A stretch of DNA of 64,000 nucleotides from JACMLD01 sp044227095 (GTDB lineage: Bacteria; Bacteroidota; Bacteroidia; Chitinophagales; Chitinophagaceae), in the NCBI GenBank assembly GCA_044227095.1, contig JBGAFV010000001.1:4650001-4714000 (forward strand). Reading direction: 5' to 3'. A model generated the notes under the pieces. That model saw only the letters and a program-made list of their open reading frames with translations. It searched no databases and was not told the origin of the DNA. Below are positions 53,368-61,712 of the stretch, in pieces (position 1 is the stretch's first letter; each line of letters begins with the position of its first letter). Made by a program: the position numbers and the translations under genes.

Positions 53368-53649
53368 TCTTATTTAAATACAGTAAGCTGACATTTTTAA
53401 GCGGGCATGAACTGCTTTTACCAGCTTTTTTAATAACAATAAAATGATAACAAACATTTCCTAAAACAGTTCTCTAGTTTTCAACACCTTATCGTGTTTG
53501 CGAATAAAAATAAGAAAGATTAAAATTTATTAAATGTTGGCAAAGTATTTAATAAATGCATTTCCTTTTGTATGTTGTGCCCGTAAAACCCAAGAAACCC
53601 AGGTTTCCCCTAAATACATTTTATCTATTACTCTAAACCCTGAGAAAAA

Positions 53650-56349
53650 ATGAAACTGCGGTTTCTTTTAATTTTTTTATTGTTCGCCTCTATAAAAGGG
53701 TTTTCTCAAACAATCAGTTATAACTGTCCGCCAAATATAGATTTTGAGTTAAAAGATCTTTCCCATTGGGATTGTTACATTGGAACAACCCGGGCTGAAA
53801 ATGGTAAAAATATTATAGATCTTGCTTTATCGGGGCCTATCCCAGGCCGCCATGAACTCATCAGCTCACCTACAGATTTAGATGAGTTTGGAAAATTTCC
53901 CACTTTGTGCCCTTATGGTGATGCCTACTCTGTAAAACTGGGCAATAAAAATACAGGCTCAGAATCCGAAGGCATGTCTTATACTTTTCAGATTCCCCCT
54001 CAGGAAGACACATTTCGCCTTAGCTATTATTATGCAGTGGTCTTTGAGGATCCTAATCATGCAAGGGAAGAACAGCCACGTTTCTTTGTATCAGCCTACG
54101 ATGCGGAAACAGGAGCGGTTATTAACTGCGCTTCCTATGATTATGTATCCAATTCCTCCATTCCTGGTTTTCAGCATTCTACTGTTGACCCAAATGTATT
54201 GTATAAAGACTGGACACCTGCATCTCTCGACTTTACAGGTCTTGCCGGACGCAAAGTTAAGCTTGAGTTTAGAACGGCAGATTGTACACTGGGTGGACAT
54301 TTTGGTTATGCTTATTTTGATGTAAGCACTGGTTGTGGTGGCGTTATTGCCAATGCTGCCTTTTGCCGCGAAACCCAAAACGCCATCTTAAACGCACCAT
54401 ATGGTTTTGAAACATATACCTGGTATAATGCTGACTACAGCGCTGTAATTGGCCACGATCGCACTGTTACGCTTAGCCCTCTGCCAGATGTTACTTCTAC
54501 CTACCATGTTGATATGATTCCTTACGTTGGCTATGGTTGTCGTGATACAGCGTTTGCAAAGCTTACAATATTGCCAGTGCCGGATACGCCTGTAGCACAA
54601 CCTGCTTATTATTGCCAGTTCGGCATGGCGGCTGCTTTATCTGCAAAGGGGGCTTTAGGCAATACTATTCTTTGGTATAGTAGTGAAACAGGTGGCGTTG
54701 GCAATGAAACACCACCCATACCTTCAACATCTTCTTCTGGCGAGTTTGCGTATTATGTTGCCCAAAAAAAATTATTTGGTTGCGAAAGTTTCCGTACAAA
54801 AGCAAAGGTCGTTATATCGCCTACGCCAATCAATTCATTTTCTGTAAACGCCATGCGGCAATGCGAAGAGATCAATAAGTTTGTGTTTACCAATACTACT
54901 ACTAATACTGTTGCTGACCGGCAATATCTTTGGAACTTTGGAGATGGAAAAACCGACACATCGCAAAGCCCCACCCACGTTTACAGCAAGTATGGGAGCT
55001 ATTTTGTAACCATGAGAACATTGAACCCGCCTGTTTGTGCGGATCAAAAAAACATTAACGTTGTAGTAGTACCTAAACCTCTAGCTGGTTTTAAATACCC
55101 ATCACTTATTTGCGAAAACAAAACGCCCATTACTTTAATGGACAATTCCTCCGTGCCAACCGGCATAGGAATAATTAATAAATGGTGGTGGGATGTTGCT
55201 GGTAAAAGTCAATTAAACGGAAGCAACCCGGCAGCATTTTACGCAAATGGTGGACCATTGCCGGTAAAACTGGTAGTGAGCACAACAGAAGGGTGCAATT
55301 CCGATACCAATGTCATTGTTTTACCTGTCCATTATGCCCCGGTTGCCGGGTTTAAATTTGGCAAGCTGATGTGCGATAATGAGCCAGTGTATTTTACAGA
55401 TCAATCTGCAATGCCAGCAGCTGCTGCACCTGAGTATATAGCAAAATGGAATTGGGAAGTTGATAACCAGTTTAACTCCAGTCAGCGGCATCCCGTAAAT
55501 GTATTAACACCTGGTCAACATAATATAAAGCTTACACTGGAAAGCAATGCAGGCTGTGAAAGCAAAGCAGTCGATACAACACTTTTAATTTTTAGCAAAC
55601 CATACATTGCACTTTCAATTACAGACTCCTGTGTATTTCGCAATATTGTTTATACAGCAAATACAGTTCGTGGTCCATCAACATCTGTATGGTACTGGGA
55701 TTTTTACAATGGCCTAAAACCCGGTCCTGCATCTTACACACGTCTCTATAACAATGACGAGCAAATGACCATCAAGCTTATTGGTGAAACAGCACAAGGA
55801 TGCAAAGACACAATAATAAGGCCTTTTGCCATTTACTATAACCGCGCAAATGCGGGAAGGGATACTACCGTAGCATGGAACCAGCCCCTGCAACTTGATG
55901 CACATGGTGAACCCGGAACAACTTACATATGGTCACCACCAACCGGGTTAAACGATGCAAGCATCAGAAATCCAATTGCTATCTACGATAAAAACCAGTT
56001 GTATGAATTAAATACATTATCAAAAGAAGGCTGCGATTCGCACAGCAAAATATTTGTTACCCGCTATAATGGCCCTGATTTGTATGTAGCCAATGCTTTT
56101 ACCCCTAACGAAGATGGCAAGAACGATGTATTGCATGTAAAACCGATAGGAATAAAATCATTTGGTCATTTTGCTGTGTACAACCGTTTTGGCCAATTAA
56201 TATACCATACTACCGATTACCATATGGGATGGGATGGGAGGTTTAATGGAAAACTTTGCGATGCCGGCACGTATGTTTTTTATACAACCGCTATAGACTA
56301 TAACGGCAATCCTATCTCCAGGAAAGGAAGCGTAATCTTACTCCGGTAA
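53650..56349 (+). CDS. PKD-domain adhesin-like protein with type B (gliding-motility) C-terminal domain
   Basis: The 899-residue protein has a signal peptide (to about 20, KGFSQ) and a beta-sandwich N-terminal half that looks lectin-like (about 45-230, with VKLEFRTADCTLGGH). One or more PKD-like domains follow (about 400-700; YLWNFGDGKTDTSQSPTHVYSKYGSYFVTMRT is the clearest). The C-terminal type B domain has NAFTPNEDGKNDVLHV, FAVYNRFGQLIY and GWDGRFNGKLCDAGTYVF. This end marks cargo of the type IX secretion system, which exports proteins to the cell surface. It probably acts in adhesion or as a surface glycan binder; no catalytic motif is visible. It is monocistronic. Confidence 0.9.
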   Translation: MKLRFLLIFLLFASIKGFSQTISYNCPPNIDFELKDLSHWDCYIGTTRAENGKNIIDLALSGPIPGRHELISSPTDLDEFGKFPTLCPYGDAYSVKLGNKNTGSESEGMSYTFQIPPQEDTFRLSYYYAVVFEDPNHAREEQPRFFVSAYDAETGAVINCASYDYVSNSSIPGFQHSTVDPNVLYKDWTPASLDFTGLAGRKVKLEFRTADCTLGGHFGYAYFDVSTGCGGVIANAAFCRETQNAILNAPYGFETYTWYNADYSAVIGHDRTVTLSPLPDVTSTYHVDMIPYVGYGCRDTAFAKLTILPVPDTPVAQPAYYCQFGMAAALSAKGALGNTILWYSSETGGVGNETPPIPSTSSSGEFAYYVAQKKLFGCESFRTKAKVVISPTPINSFSVNAMRQCEEINKFVFTNTTTNTVADRQYLWNFGDGKTDTSQSPTHVYSKYGSYFVTMRTLNPPVCADQKNINVVVVPKPLAGFKYPSLICENKTPITLMDNSSVPTGIGIINKWWWDVAGKSQLNGSNPAAFYANGGPLPVKLVVSTTEGCNSDTNVIVLPVHYAPVAGFKFGKLMCDNEPVYFTDQSAMPAAAAPEYIAKWNWEVDNQFNSSQRHPVNVLTPGQHNIKLTLESNAGCESKAVDTTLLIFSKPYIALSITDSCVFRNIVYTANTVRGPSTSVWYWDFYNGLKPGPASYTRLYNNDEQMTIKLIGETAQGCKDTIIRPFAIYYNRANAGRDTTVAWNQPLQLDAHGEPGTTYIWSPPTGLNDASIRNPIAIYDKNQLYELNTLSKEGCDSHSKIFVTRYNGPDLYVANAFTPNEDGKNDVLHVKPIGIKSFGHFAVYNRFGQLIYHTTDYHMGWDGRFNGKLCDAGTYVFYTTAIDYNGNPISRKGSVILLR

Positions 56350-56420
56350 AACTTTATTGATATTGACAACTTAAAACGATGCGCTTAGTGCAGTACTTTT
56401 TCATTCTTAATAACCTTAAG

Positions 56421-56428
56421 TATATTTG
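56421..56428 (+). promoter_or_regulatory. Candidate -7 box of the pseudouridine synthase gene
   Basis: TATATTTG matches TAnnTTTG, 15-22 bp before the ATG at 56443. Confidence 0.6.
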
Positions 56429-56442
56429 CAGAAATTGTATGC

Positions 56443-57501
56443 ATGAATAATTCCGCAGAGGATGAATTACAGGAAATGGACGGCCCGGAAGAGTTGTATG
56501 AACGCCTGTCTATAAAAGTTGATAAAGGCCAGGAACCCCTGCGCCTGGATAAATTCTTAACCGCACGTATAGAAAACATTACCCGCAATAAAGTGCAAAA
56601 AGGTATTGATGCAGGCCGTGTACTTGTAAATGCAAAACAGGTGTCTGCCAATTACAAAATAAAACCCGCAGACGAAATTGTTGTTTATAGTGATAAGGAA
56701 GTACAGGGAGAAGAAATTATTCCTGAAAACATTCCGCTGAATATTGTATTTGAAGATGATGACATAATGATAGTTAACAAACCTGCAGGTATGGTAGTGC
56801 ACCCCGGCTGTGGAAACTATACAGGAACATTGCTGAATGGTGTTGCAGGTTACCTCACACAAAAAAATAAAAACATAACAGAAGATACATTGCCCCGGTT
56901 TGGCATGGTGCACCGTATAGATAAAAACACCAGCGGCTTAATGGTGCTTGCCAAAACAGACAAAGCAGTTTCTTCGCTGGCAAAACAATTTTTTGATCAT
57001 ACTGTCTACCGCCGCTATTATGCACTGGTATGGGGCGATGTAGCCGAAGATACCGGCACAATAGTGGCACATATCGGCCGCAATCTTAAACACCGTAAAT
57101 TATTTGCCGCTTATCCCGATGGTGATCATGGAAAGGAAGCCATCACCCATTATACAGTGTTGGAACGTTTCGGTTATGTAACACTGGTAGAATGCAGGCT
57201 GGAGACAGGCCGCACACACCAGATACGTGTGCATATGCAATCTATAGGCCATCCACTTTTTAATGATGATACGTATGGTGGCGATACTATTGTTAAAGGA
57301 ACCATCTTTGCCAAATACAAACAATTTGTAGATAACTGTTTTGCCATTTGCCAACGCCAGGCCCTTCACGCAAAATCAATCGGTTTTATACATCCTGCTA
57401 CAAGAAAAGAAGTTGTATTTACCAGCGAACTGGCAGATGATATACAGCAGGTAATTGAAAAATGGAAAGGCTATGTGAAGACGAAAGGAATACCTGAGTA
57501 A
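56443..57501 (+). CDS. rluD: RluD-type pseudouridine synthase
   Basis: The 352-residue protein has an N-terminal S4-like RNA-binding domain (about 25-90; RLDKFLTARIENITRNKVQKGID) and the RluA-family catalytic domain. The catalytic Asp lies in PRFGMVHRIDKNTSGLMVLAK, and the ECRLETGRTHQIRVHM motif is complete. RluD-type enzymes make pseudouridines in helix 69 of 23S rRNA. Assignment to RluD rather than RluC/A relies on the S4 domain and length. It has its own promoter box and is not overlapped by neighbours. Confidence 0.9.
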   Translation: MNNSAEDELQEMDGPEELYERLSIKVDKGQEPLRLDKFLTARIENITRNKVQKGIDAGRVLVNAKQVSANYKIKPADEIVVYSDKEVQGEEIIPENIPLNIVFEDDDIMIVNKPAGMVVHPGCGNYTGTLLNGVAGYLTQKNKNITEDTLPRFGMVHRIDKNTSGLMVLAKTDKAVSSLAKQFFDHTVYRRYYALVWGDVAEDTGTIVAHIGRNLKHRKLFAAYPDGDHGKEAITHYTVLERFGYVTLVECRLETGRTHQIRVHMQSIGHPLFNDDTYGGDTIVKGTIFAKYKQFVDNCFAICQRQALHAKSIGFIHPATRKEVVFTSELADDIQQVIEKWKGYVKTKGIPE

Positions 57502-57527
57502 AAGGAAAATATTCCAACCTCAATTTA

Positions 57528-58484
57528 TTAGCCTTTGTTGAAATCAAACAAGGTAGCGGTAAATACACCCCGCTCCCGTTTCTTAAAAATCGCATGCCAG
57601 TTGCCGTTATAGCGAATTAGCTTTGGCACCAACAGATCGTTAAACCTGTCCATTTGAACTTCCATCTGCACATTAAAATCGTATACCGCCGCATCGTAAC
57701 TGATATCATAATTGCGGGCTACTATTTCCAGTGTTTTGCTATTAAACCATGTTACCATTTCATTAATGACGATATCGTTCTTCTGGCTTTTGGTTAAATC
57801 GGCCCTCGCTTTAATTGTAAATACATAACAAAGCTGCCCCTGGTATTCAGCCATGTCTATAATAAAATCATACAATTGAGATACGTCGTCATCAAAAATG
57901 GCAATCTTGTCGCCAATAAATGGAATGCCAGGAATTTTTTTTCCGGGATTAAAAAAAAGCATTTTCAGTTGCTCCTTATGCTTATCAATACCTTTCTTGT
58001 CCTTTATGCTCAGCTCAGCTCCTTTTACAATATTGTTTTCGCCGCAGACTGTACCTTTTGCAAAAAGTAAACCTGAATACAATTCTCCAGTATAATAATT
58101 CCAGTTTCGCTTATCATCGTAAATATTACCAGTTACTTTTTCTTCTATAATGTTTGTACTGCGACAACCATTTTTTTCGATTTGCGCTGTTTTACTTTGC
58201 AAGCTGGCAATTTCATTGCCATCCTTATCGTGCATACGTATATCATTAAGCGCAGTATAGCCAAGAACTCTAAGATTTTTAAATGCTTTGTAAAAGCTGG
58301 TATCATTTTTTACCCGCTCAATAAAACCCGGCACGTTAAGGTTGTTTCTTACTACAACTTCTTTAAGCGTAACCGTTTTCTTTCCAATATTTACAGAAGA
58401 ATCCAGCTGTGCAAATGCTATTGCCGGAAGGAAAAGCACCAAACAGAAAATAATAGATTGTATTGTTGGTGGCAAAGCTTTCAT
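57528..58484 (-). CDS. Hypothetical secreted protein
   Basis: The 318-residue protein has a signal peptide (ending AIAFAQ near residue 26). The mature part begins with a LKEVVVRNNLNVPGFIERV segment recalling plug-domain or carboxypeptidase-regulatory motifs. It continues as a beta-rich, Lys/Asp-rich domain (YFVFTIKARADLTKS-like strand, MVTWFNSKTLEIVARNYDISYDA) and ends GVFTATLFDFNKG. I do not recognise the family, and no catalytic motif stands out. It may be a periplasmic or outer-membrane-associated protein. It follows def on the same strand with 22 bp between, so both may be one transcript. Confidence 0.6.
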   Translation of the reverse strand: MKALPPTIQSIIFCLVLFLPAIAFAQLDSSVNIGKKTVTLKEVVVRNNLNVPGFIERVKNDTSFYKAFKNLRVLGYTALNDIRMHDKDGNEIASLQSKTAQIEKNGCRSTNIIEEKVTGNIYDDKRNWNYYTGELYSGLLFAKGTVCGENNIVKGAELSIKDKKGIDKHKEQLKMLFFNPGKKIPGIPFIGDKIAIFDDDVSQLYDFIIDMAEYQGQLCYVFTIKARADLTKSQKNDIVINEMVTWFNSKTLEIVARNYDISYDAAVYDFNVQMEVQMDRFNDLLVPKLIRYNGNWHAIFKKRERGVFTATLFDFNKG

Positions 58485-58506
58485 TGGGGGTTACGGGGAT
58501 GCTGTA

Positions 58507-59085
58507 TTATTTAGGAAAACTCATTTTATAATCTACTTTGATTTTTCCTTTGGATATATCATCCAGTTTGCCTTTAAGCAGTTTTCGCTTCAGCGGTTTT
58601 AAATAATCAATAAAAAGTTTGCCTTCAATATGATCATATTCATGCAGAATAATTCTTGCAGTGATACCTGAAAAAGTTTTAGTCTGTGGCTCAAAATTTT
58701 CATCTACGTATTCAATAGTAACCAGCGAAGGACGATCTACATCTTCACGTATTTTAGGAATGCTAAGGCAACCTTCATTATAAGACCACTCTTTACCGCC
58801 AAGTTCCACAACATGGGCGTTTATGAAAAGTTGTTTTGTTCCCGGATCATCAGGATATGTGCCACGATCTTCATCTTCCTGGTTTTCGAATATTTGGGCG
58901 CTGTCAATAATAAAGAGCCGTATGTCTTTATTTACCTGTGGTGCCGCCAATCCCACACCGTTGCTGGCATACATTGTCTCCCACATATCGTCAATAAGTT
59001 TTGGCAGACCGGGGTAATCGCTACTGATGTCCTTAGCTACTGTTCTTAATACCGGGGTACCATATGCCACTATTGGTAAAATCAT
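58507..59085 (-). CDS. def: Peptide deformylase
   Basis: The 192-residue enzyme removes the N-terminal formyl group from new proteins. All three family motifs are present: GVGLAAPQV (GxGLAAxQ), EGCLSIP (EGC-S), and the metal-binding HEYDH of HEYDHIEGKLF (HExxH type). Length and order fit the type I group. A hypothetical secreted protein gene follows on the same strand. The region before the ATG (about 59086-59165) holds an AT-rich TAATTTAG-like box but no clear motif. Confidence 0.97.
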   Translation of the reverse strand: MILPIVAYGTPVLRTVAKDISSDYPGLPKLIDDMWETMYASNGVGLAAPQVNKDIRLFIIDSAQIFENQEDEDRGTYPDDPGTKQLFINAHVVELGGKEWSYNEGCLSIPKIREDVDRPSLVTIEYVDENFEPQTKTFSGITARIILHEYDHIEGKLFIDYLKPLKRKLLKGKLDDISKGKIKVDYKMSFPK

Positions 59086-59165
59086 TTCCTGGGTTTCTTT
59101 TATAAAGCTGCTAAATTATTATAAAACTGCTTATTTACAAGCTACTCATTTAAACTTCCAACTAA

Positions 59166-59579
59166 TCAACTATTCCGCTCCATATATTCCTGCAATATAA
59201 TTGTAGCCGCAATTTTATCAACCATAGATTTATCGCGGCGCTGCATTTTCTTCATGCCCATTTCTATCATAGCACCCTTGGCCATTTTAGAACTATAACG
59301 TTCATCTACAGGCACAACAGGTATTGAAGGAAATTCTTTCTTAAGACGTTCAATAGTTTTTTTAACGTGAGGTGTGGCATGTGTATCGCTATCGTCAAGG
59401 TTTCTAGGATCGCCAATAATGATCAGTTCAACCGCTTCTTTTTTGATATACTCTTTCAGAAAGTTAAAAAGCTGTGGTGTTTCCACAGTGGTTAATGCGC
59501 TGGCAATTATCTGCAGTGGATCTGTAACTGCCAGTCCTGTTCTTTTCAATCCATAATCTATTGCCAGAATTCTTGCCAT
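59166..59579 (-). CDS. ruvX: Holliday junction resolvase-like RuvX/YqgF
   Basis: The 137-residue protein has the RNase H-like YqgF fold. It starts ARILAIDYGLKRTGLAVTDP (catalytic Asp in the first strand). IIGDPRNLDDSDTHA follows, with VPVDERYSS and the C-terminal MVDKIAATIILQEYM helix. RuvX/YqgF proteins act in 16S rRNA 5' end processing or Holliday junction resolution. The gene is upstream of def on the same strand, separated by 80 bp. Confidence 0.95.
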   Translation of the reverse strand: MARILAIDYGLKRTGLAVTDPLQIIASALTTVETPQLFNFLKEYIKKEAVELIIIGDPRNLDDSDTHATPHVKKTIERLKKEFPSIPVVPVDERYSSKMAKGAMIEMGMKKMQRRDKSMVDKIAATIILQEYMERNS

Positions 59580-59601
59580 GATCTATTAATTCTTTATCAT
59601 T

Positions 59602-60021
59602 TTACACTGCCGCTATAGGCGCCACTGTTGCAAAAAAATGATCAGCTGCCTGTGCGTCTGCAAAAAAATGACGGCCTTCTTTTATCTTATCGTTTTCAAA
59701 CGTCCACAATACACAAACATGGTGATCGATATTGTTTCCATCTTCGCGGTGCGTGGTAATATGCTGGCACTCTACTAAAAAATTATCGTTGCTGCCCACT
59801 ACCATTTTTTCTGCTTTTACTTTTGATGACCCCATAACAGCACTCATGTTATCAAAGAAAGCAATTACATCTTCAATGCCGTTTTTTACACCTGCCAATG
59901 GATGCTGACCAAGAAATATCCAGGTTACATCTTCATGCATCACTTCTCTCAGCGCAGCAAAATCATGTTTGCTGAAAGCTTCAAAAAATTTATTAATGAT
60001 GTCTGAATGTTTATCGCTCAT
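59602..60021 (-). CDS. NTF2/SnoaL-like protein
   Basis: The 139-residue protein fits the SnoaL/nuclear transport factor 2-like cone fold: DIINKFFEAFSKHDFAALREVMHEDVTWIFLGQHPLAG at the N-terminus, then VIAFFDNMSAVMGSS and HHVCVLWTFENDKIKEGRHFF. The fold serves ketosteroid isomerases, polyketide cyclases and simple ligand binders; no catalytic assignment is possible. The frame continues upstream to a TTG at 60030; the ATG at 60021 (MSDKHSDII) is the likely start. The following UbiA-type gene lies just upstream on the same strand, so they are probably cotranscribed. Confidence 0.85.
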   Translation of the reverse strand: MSDKHSDIINKFFEAFSKHDFAALREVMHEDVTWIFLGQHPLAGVKNGIEDVIAFFDNMSAVMGSSKVKAEKMVVGSNDNFLVECQHITTHREDGNNIDHHVCVLWTFENDKIKEGRHFFADAQAADHFFATVAPIAAV

Positions 60022-60030
60022 ACAAAGCAA

Positions 60031-60972
60031 TTATGCGTTAATGAATAAATCTGCTATTACAAACACAGCAAACACCACGCTTGCAATACCATTTGCTGTC
60101 ATAAAAGCAATATTTACTTTGGTAAGATCATTAGGCTTTACAATAGAATGCTGATAAATAAGCATGCCAACAAAAATGGTAACGCCAATCCAATAGCTCC
60201 AATGAAAACCACCATATACGCCTGCAAAAATTACACAGGCCGCACTTAGCATATGCAAAGCTTCAGAAACACGCAAAGCTTTTGCTTTACCTAATGTAGC
60301 AGGAATTGAATACAAATCCTGCGATTTATCAAAGTCTATATCCTGCAATGCATAAATAATATCAAACCCGCTTACCCAAAAAACAACCGCAAAAGAAAAC
60401 AATATAGGAAGCAATGCAAAACTTCCTGTTACAGCAAGGTATGCGCCAATAGGCGCAAGTGATAAACCGATGCCCAGTATAATATGGCAAAGCGCTGTAA
60501 ATCTTTTTGTATAACTATAACCTAATACCACAAGCAATGCTACAGGCGATAAAAAGAAACAAAGCGGGTTAATAAACCATGTACACACCACAAACGCAAT
60601 GCAGTTAAAAATAACAAACCGCAATGCACTGCTGGCAGAAATAATGCCTTTGGGAATTTCACGGATAGCAGTACGCGGATTTTTTGCATCAAAACTTCTA
60701 TCTAAATACCTGTTGAAAGCCATAGCCGCACTGCGGGCGAAGACCATGCAGAGGATAACTAGTGAGAACCTTAACATGATTTCCTCAATAGTTCTAGGAA
60801 AATATTTTATTGCCGATAAATCTGTAAAGGCCACATAAGTTGCAGGAGAAAAAAAGGCAGTTTGGTCGTTAAAATATTTAACACCTAATGTAAATCCTAT
60901 CAATGCAAAGGGCATTGCAAAAATGGTGTGCGAGAATTTTATAAGGCTTAAATAATCTTTTACTTTACTCAT
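60031..60972 (-). CDS. UbiA family prenyltransferase (MqnP/UbiA type)
   Basis: The 313-residue inner-membrane protein has nine or so hydrophobic helices. Both aspartate-rich prenyl-diphosphate sites are visible: NRYLDRSFDAKNPRT and the second motif in YALQDIDFDKSQDLYSIP. The first helical block carries the NRPxR-like IREIPKGIISASSA. Such enzymes attach a polyprenyl chain to an aromatic acid. In organisms of this group that use menaquinone through the futalosine route, the matching step is the MqnP-type reaction. The futalosine genes are not in this window, so specificity is inferred. It overlaps nothing and precedes the SnoaL-like gene by nine bp. Confidence 0.85.
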   Translation of the reverse strand: MSKVKDYLSLIKFSHTIFAMPFALIGFTLGVKYFNDQTAFFSPATYVAFTDLSAIKYFPRTIEEIMLRFSLVILCMVFARSAAMAFNRYLDRSFDAKNPRTAIREIPKGIISASSALRFVIFNCIAFVVCTWFINPLCFFLSPVALLVVLGYSYTKRFTALCHIILGIGLSLAPIGAYLAVTGSFALLPILFSFAVVFWVSGFDIIYALQDIDFDKSQDLYSIPATLGKAKALRVSEALHMLSAACVIFAGVYGGFHWSYWIGVTIFVGMLIYQHSIVKPNDLTKVNIAFMTANGIASVVFAVFVIADLFINA

Positions 60973-61002
60973 GTATGTATGCTGATAATATTATTGGTTT
61001 TC

Positions 61003-61040
61003 GGAATAATCGCCAGATGAGGACATCAGACGATTATTCC
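61003..61040. repeat. Long hairpin between the UbiA-type and SpoU genes
   Basis: GGAATAATCG (61003-61012) and CGATTATTCC (61031-61040) form a perfect 10-bp stem, with an inner GATG/CATC pairing. A T-run is absent, so it could be a weak terminator for the SpoU gene or an RNA-stability hairpin. Confidence 0.5.
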
Positions 61041-61058
61041 CTTAATCTTTTTAATCCT

Positions 61059-61601
61059 TCAAAATCCTCGTTCCAAAATCCTGGTTCTCACAACTTCCCA
61101 CAACACAATACCGGCCGCCACAGAAATATTCAGCGAGTGCTTCATACCCAGTTGCGGAATTTCTATACAACCATCGCAAAGCAAAATAGTTGATTGCTCT
61201 ACACCGCTAACCTCATTGCCAAAAACAACAGCCAGCTTCTCCCCCTCTGGTAATTCAAACTGGTTTAATAAATAGCTGTTCTCTGCCTGTTCTATAGCAA
61301 GCACTTTATACCCATCTGCTTTTAATGATGCAATGGCTTCAGTAGCATTGGCAAAATGCCTGTTGGTAACAGATTCATCGGCACCAAGTGCAGTTTTTGA
61401 TATTTCTTTATGGGGAGGATGTGCCGTATAGCCTGTTGTATAAACGGCTTCCAGCAGAAACGCATCTGCAGTTCTTAATACGCTGCCTACATTATAAGCG
61501 CTGCGTACATTTTCTAACACTGCAATTACCGGTATTTTTTCTGATTCCTTAAACTCCTGCACCGACTTGCGGTTCAGCTCATCCATACTGAGTTTGCGCA
61601 T
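61059..61601 (-). CDS. SpoU/TrmH family RNA 2'-O-methyltransferase
   Basis: The 180-residue protein carries the trefoil-knot SPOUT motifs: VLENVRSAYNVGSVLRTADAF (motif 1), AVVFGNEVSGVEQSTILLCD (motif 2) and CIEIPQLGMKHSLNISVAAGIVLWEVVR (motif 3). Together these bind S-adenosylmethionine and the RNA ribose. It is a short, single-domain form without the N-terminal RNA-binding domain of RlmB. The target may be a tRNA or rRNA ribose; not assignable. A TATCTTTG box at 61606 gives its promoter very near the ATG. Confidence 0.92.
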   Translation of the reverse strand: MRKLSMDELNRKSVQEFKESEKIPVIAVLENVRSAYNVGSVLRTADAFLLEAVYTTGYTAHPPHKEISKTALGADESVTNRHFANATEAIASLKADGYKVLAIEQAENSYLLNQFELPEGEKLAVVFGNEVSGVEQSTILLCDGCIEIPQLGMKHSLNISVAAGIVLWEVVRTRILERGF

Positions 61602-61605
61602 GCCG

Positions 61606-61613
61606 CAAAGATA
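61606..61613 (-). promoter_or_regulatory. Candidate -7 box of the SpoU gene
   Basis: TATCTTTG on the minus strand matches TAnnTTTG and ends four bases before the ATG at 61601, again giving a leaderless or very short leader. Confidence 0.55.
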
Positions 61614-61621
61614 AGCCTTAT

Positions 61622-61662
61622 GGGCTAAGGTAAAAGGAGAAGGTTAAAGGTGTAAGGCCTTG
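61622..61662 (+). repeat. Heptad array 8 (GGnnnAA)
   Basis: GG recurs at spacings 7, 7, 6, 7, 7 in units such as GGGCTAA, GGTAAAA, GGTTAAA and GGTGTAA. It lies just beyond the SpoU promoter. Confidence 0.65.
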
Positions 61663-61670
61663 CGAATAAG

Positions 61671-61712
61671 GGCTATAGACTAATGACTAATGACTAATGA
61701 CTAACGACTCAC
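61671..61712 (+). repeat. Heptad array 9 (GACTAAT)
   Basis: Six consecutive 7-bp units: one GGCTATA, three identical GACTAAT, then GACTAAC and GACTCAC. The array runs up to the stop codon of the minus-strand barrel gene (61712-61714). It is the least degenerate of the arrays. Confidence 0.85.

Noticed and set aside
37315..61712. Heptad arrays as CRISPR arrays
   Set aside because: Units are 7 bp with no spacers between them, and there are no cas genes.
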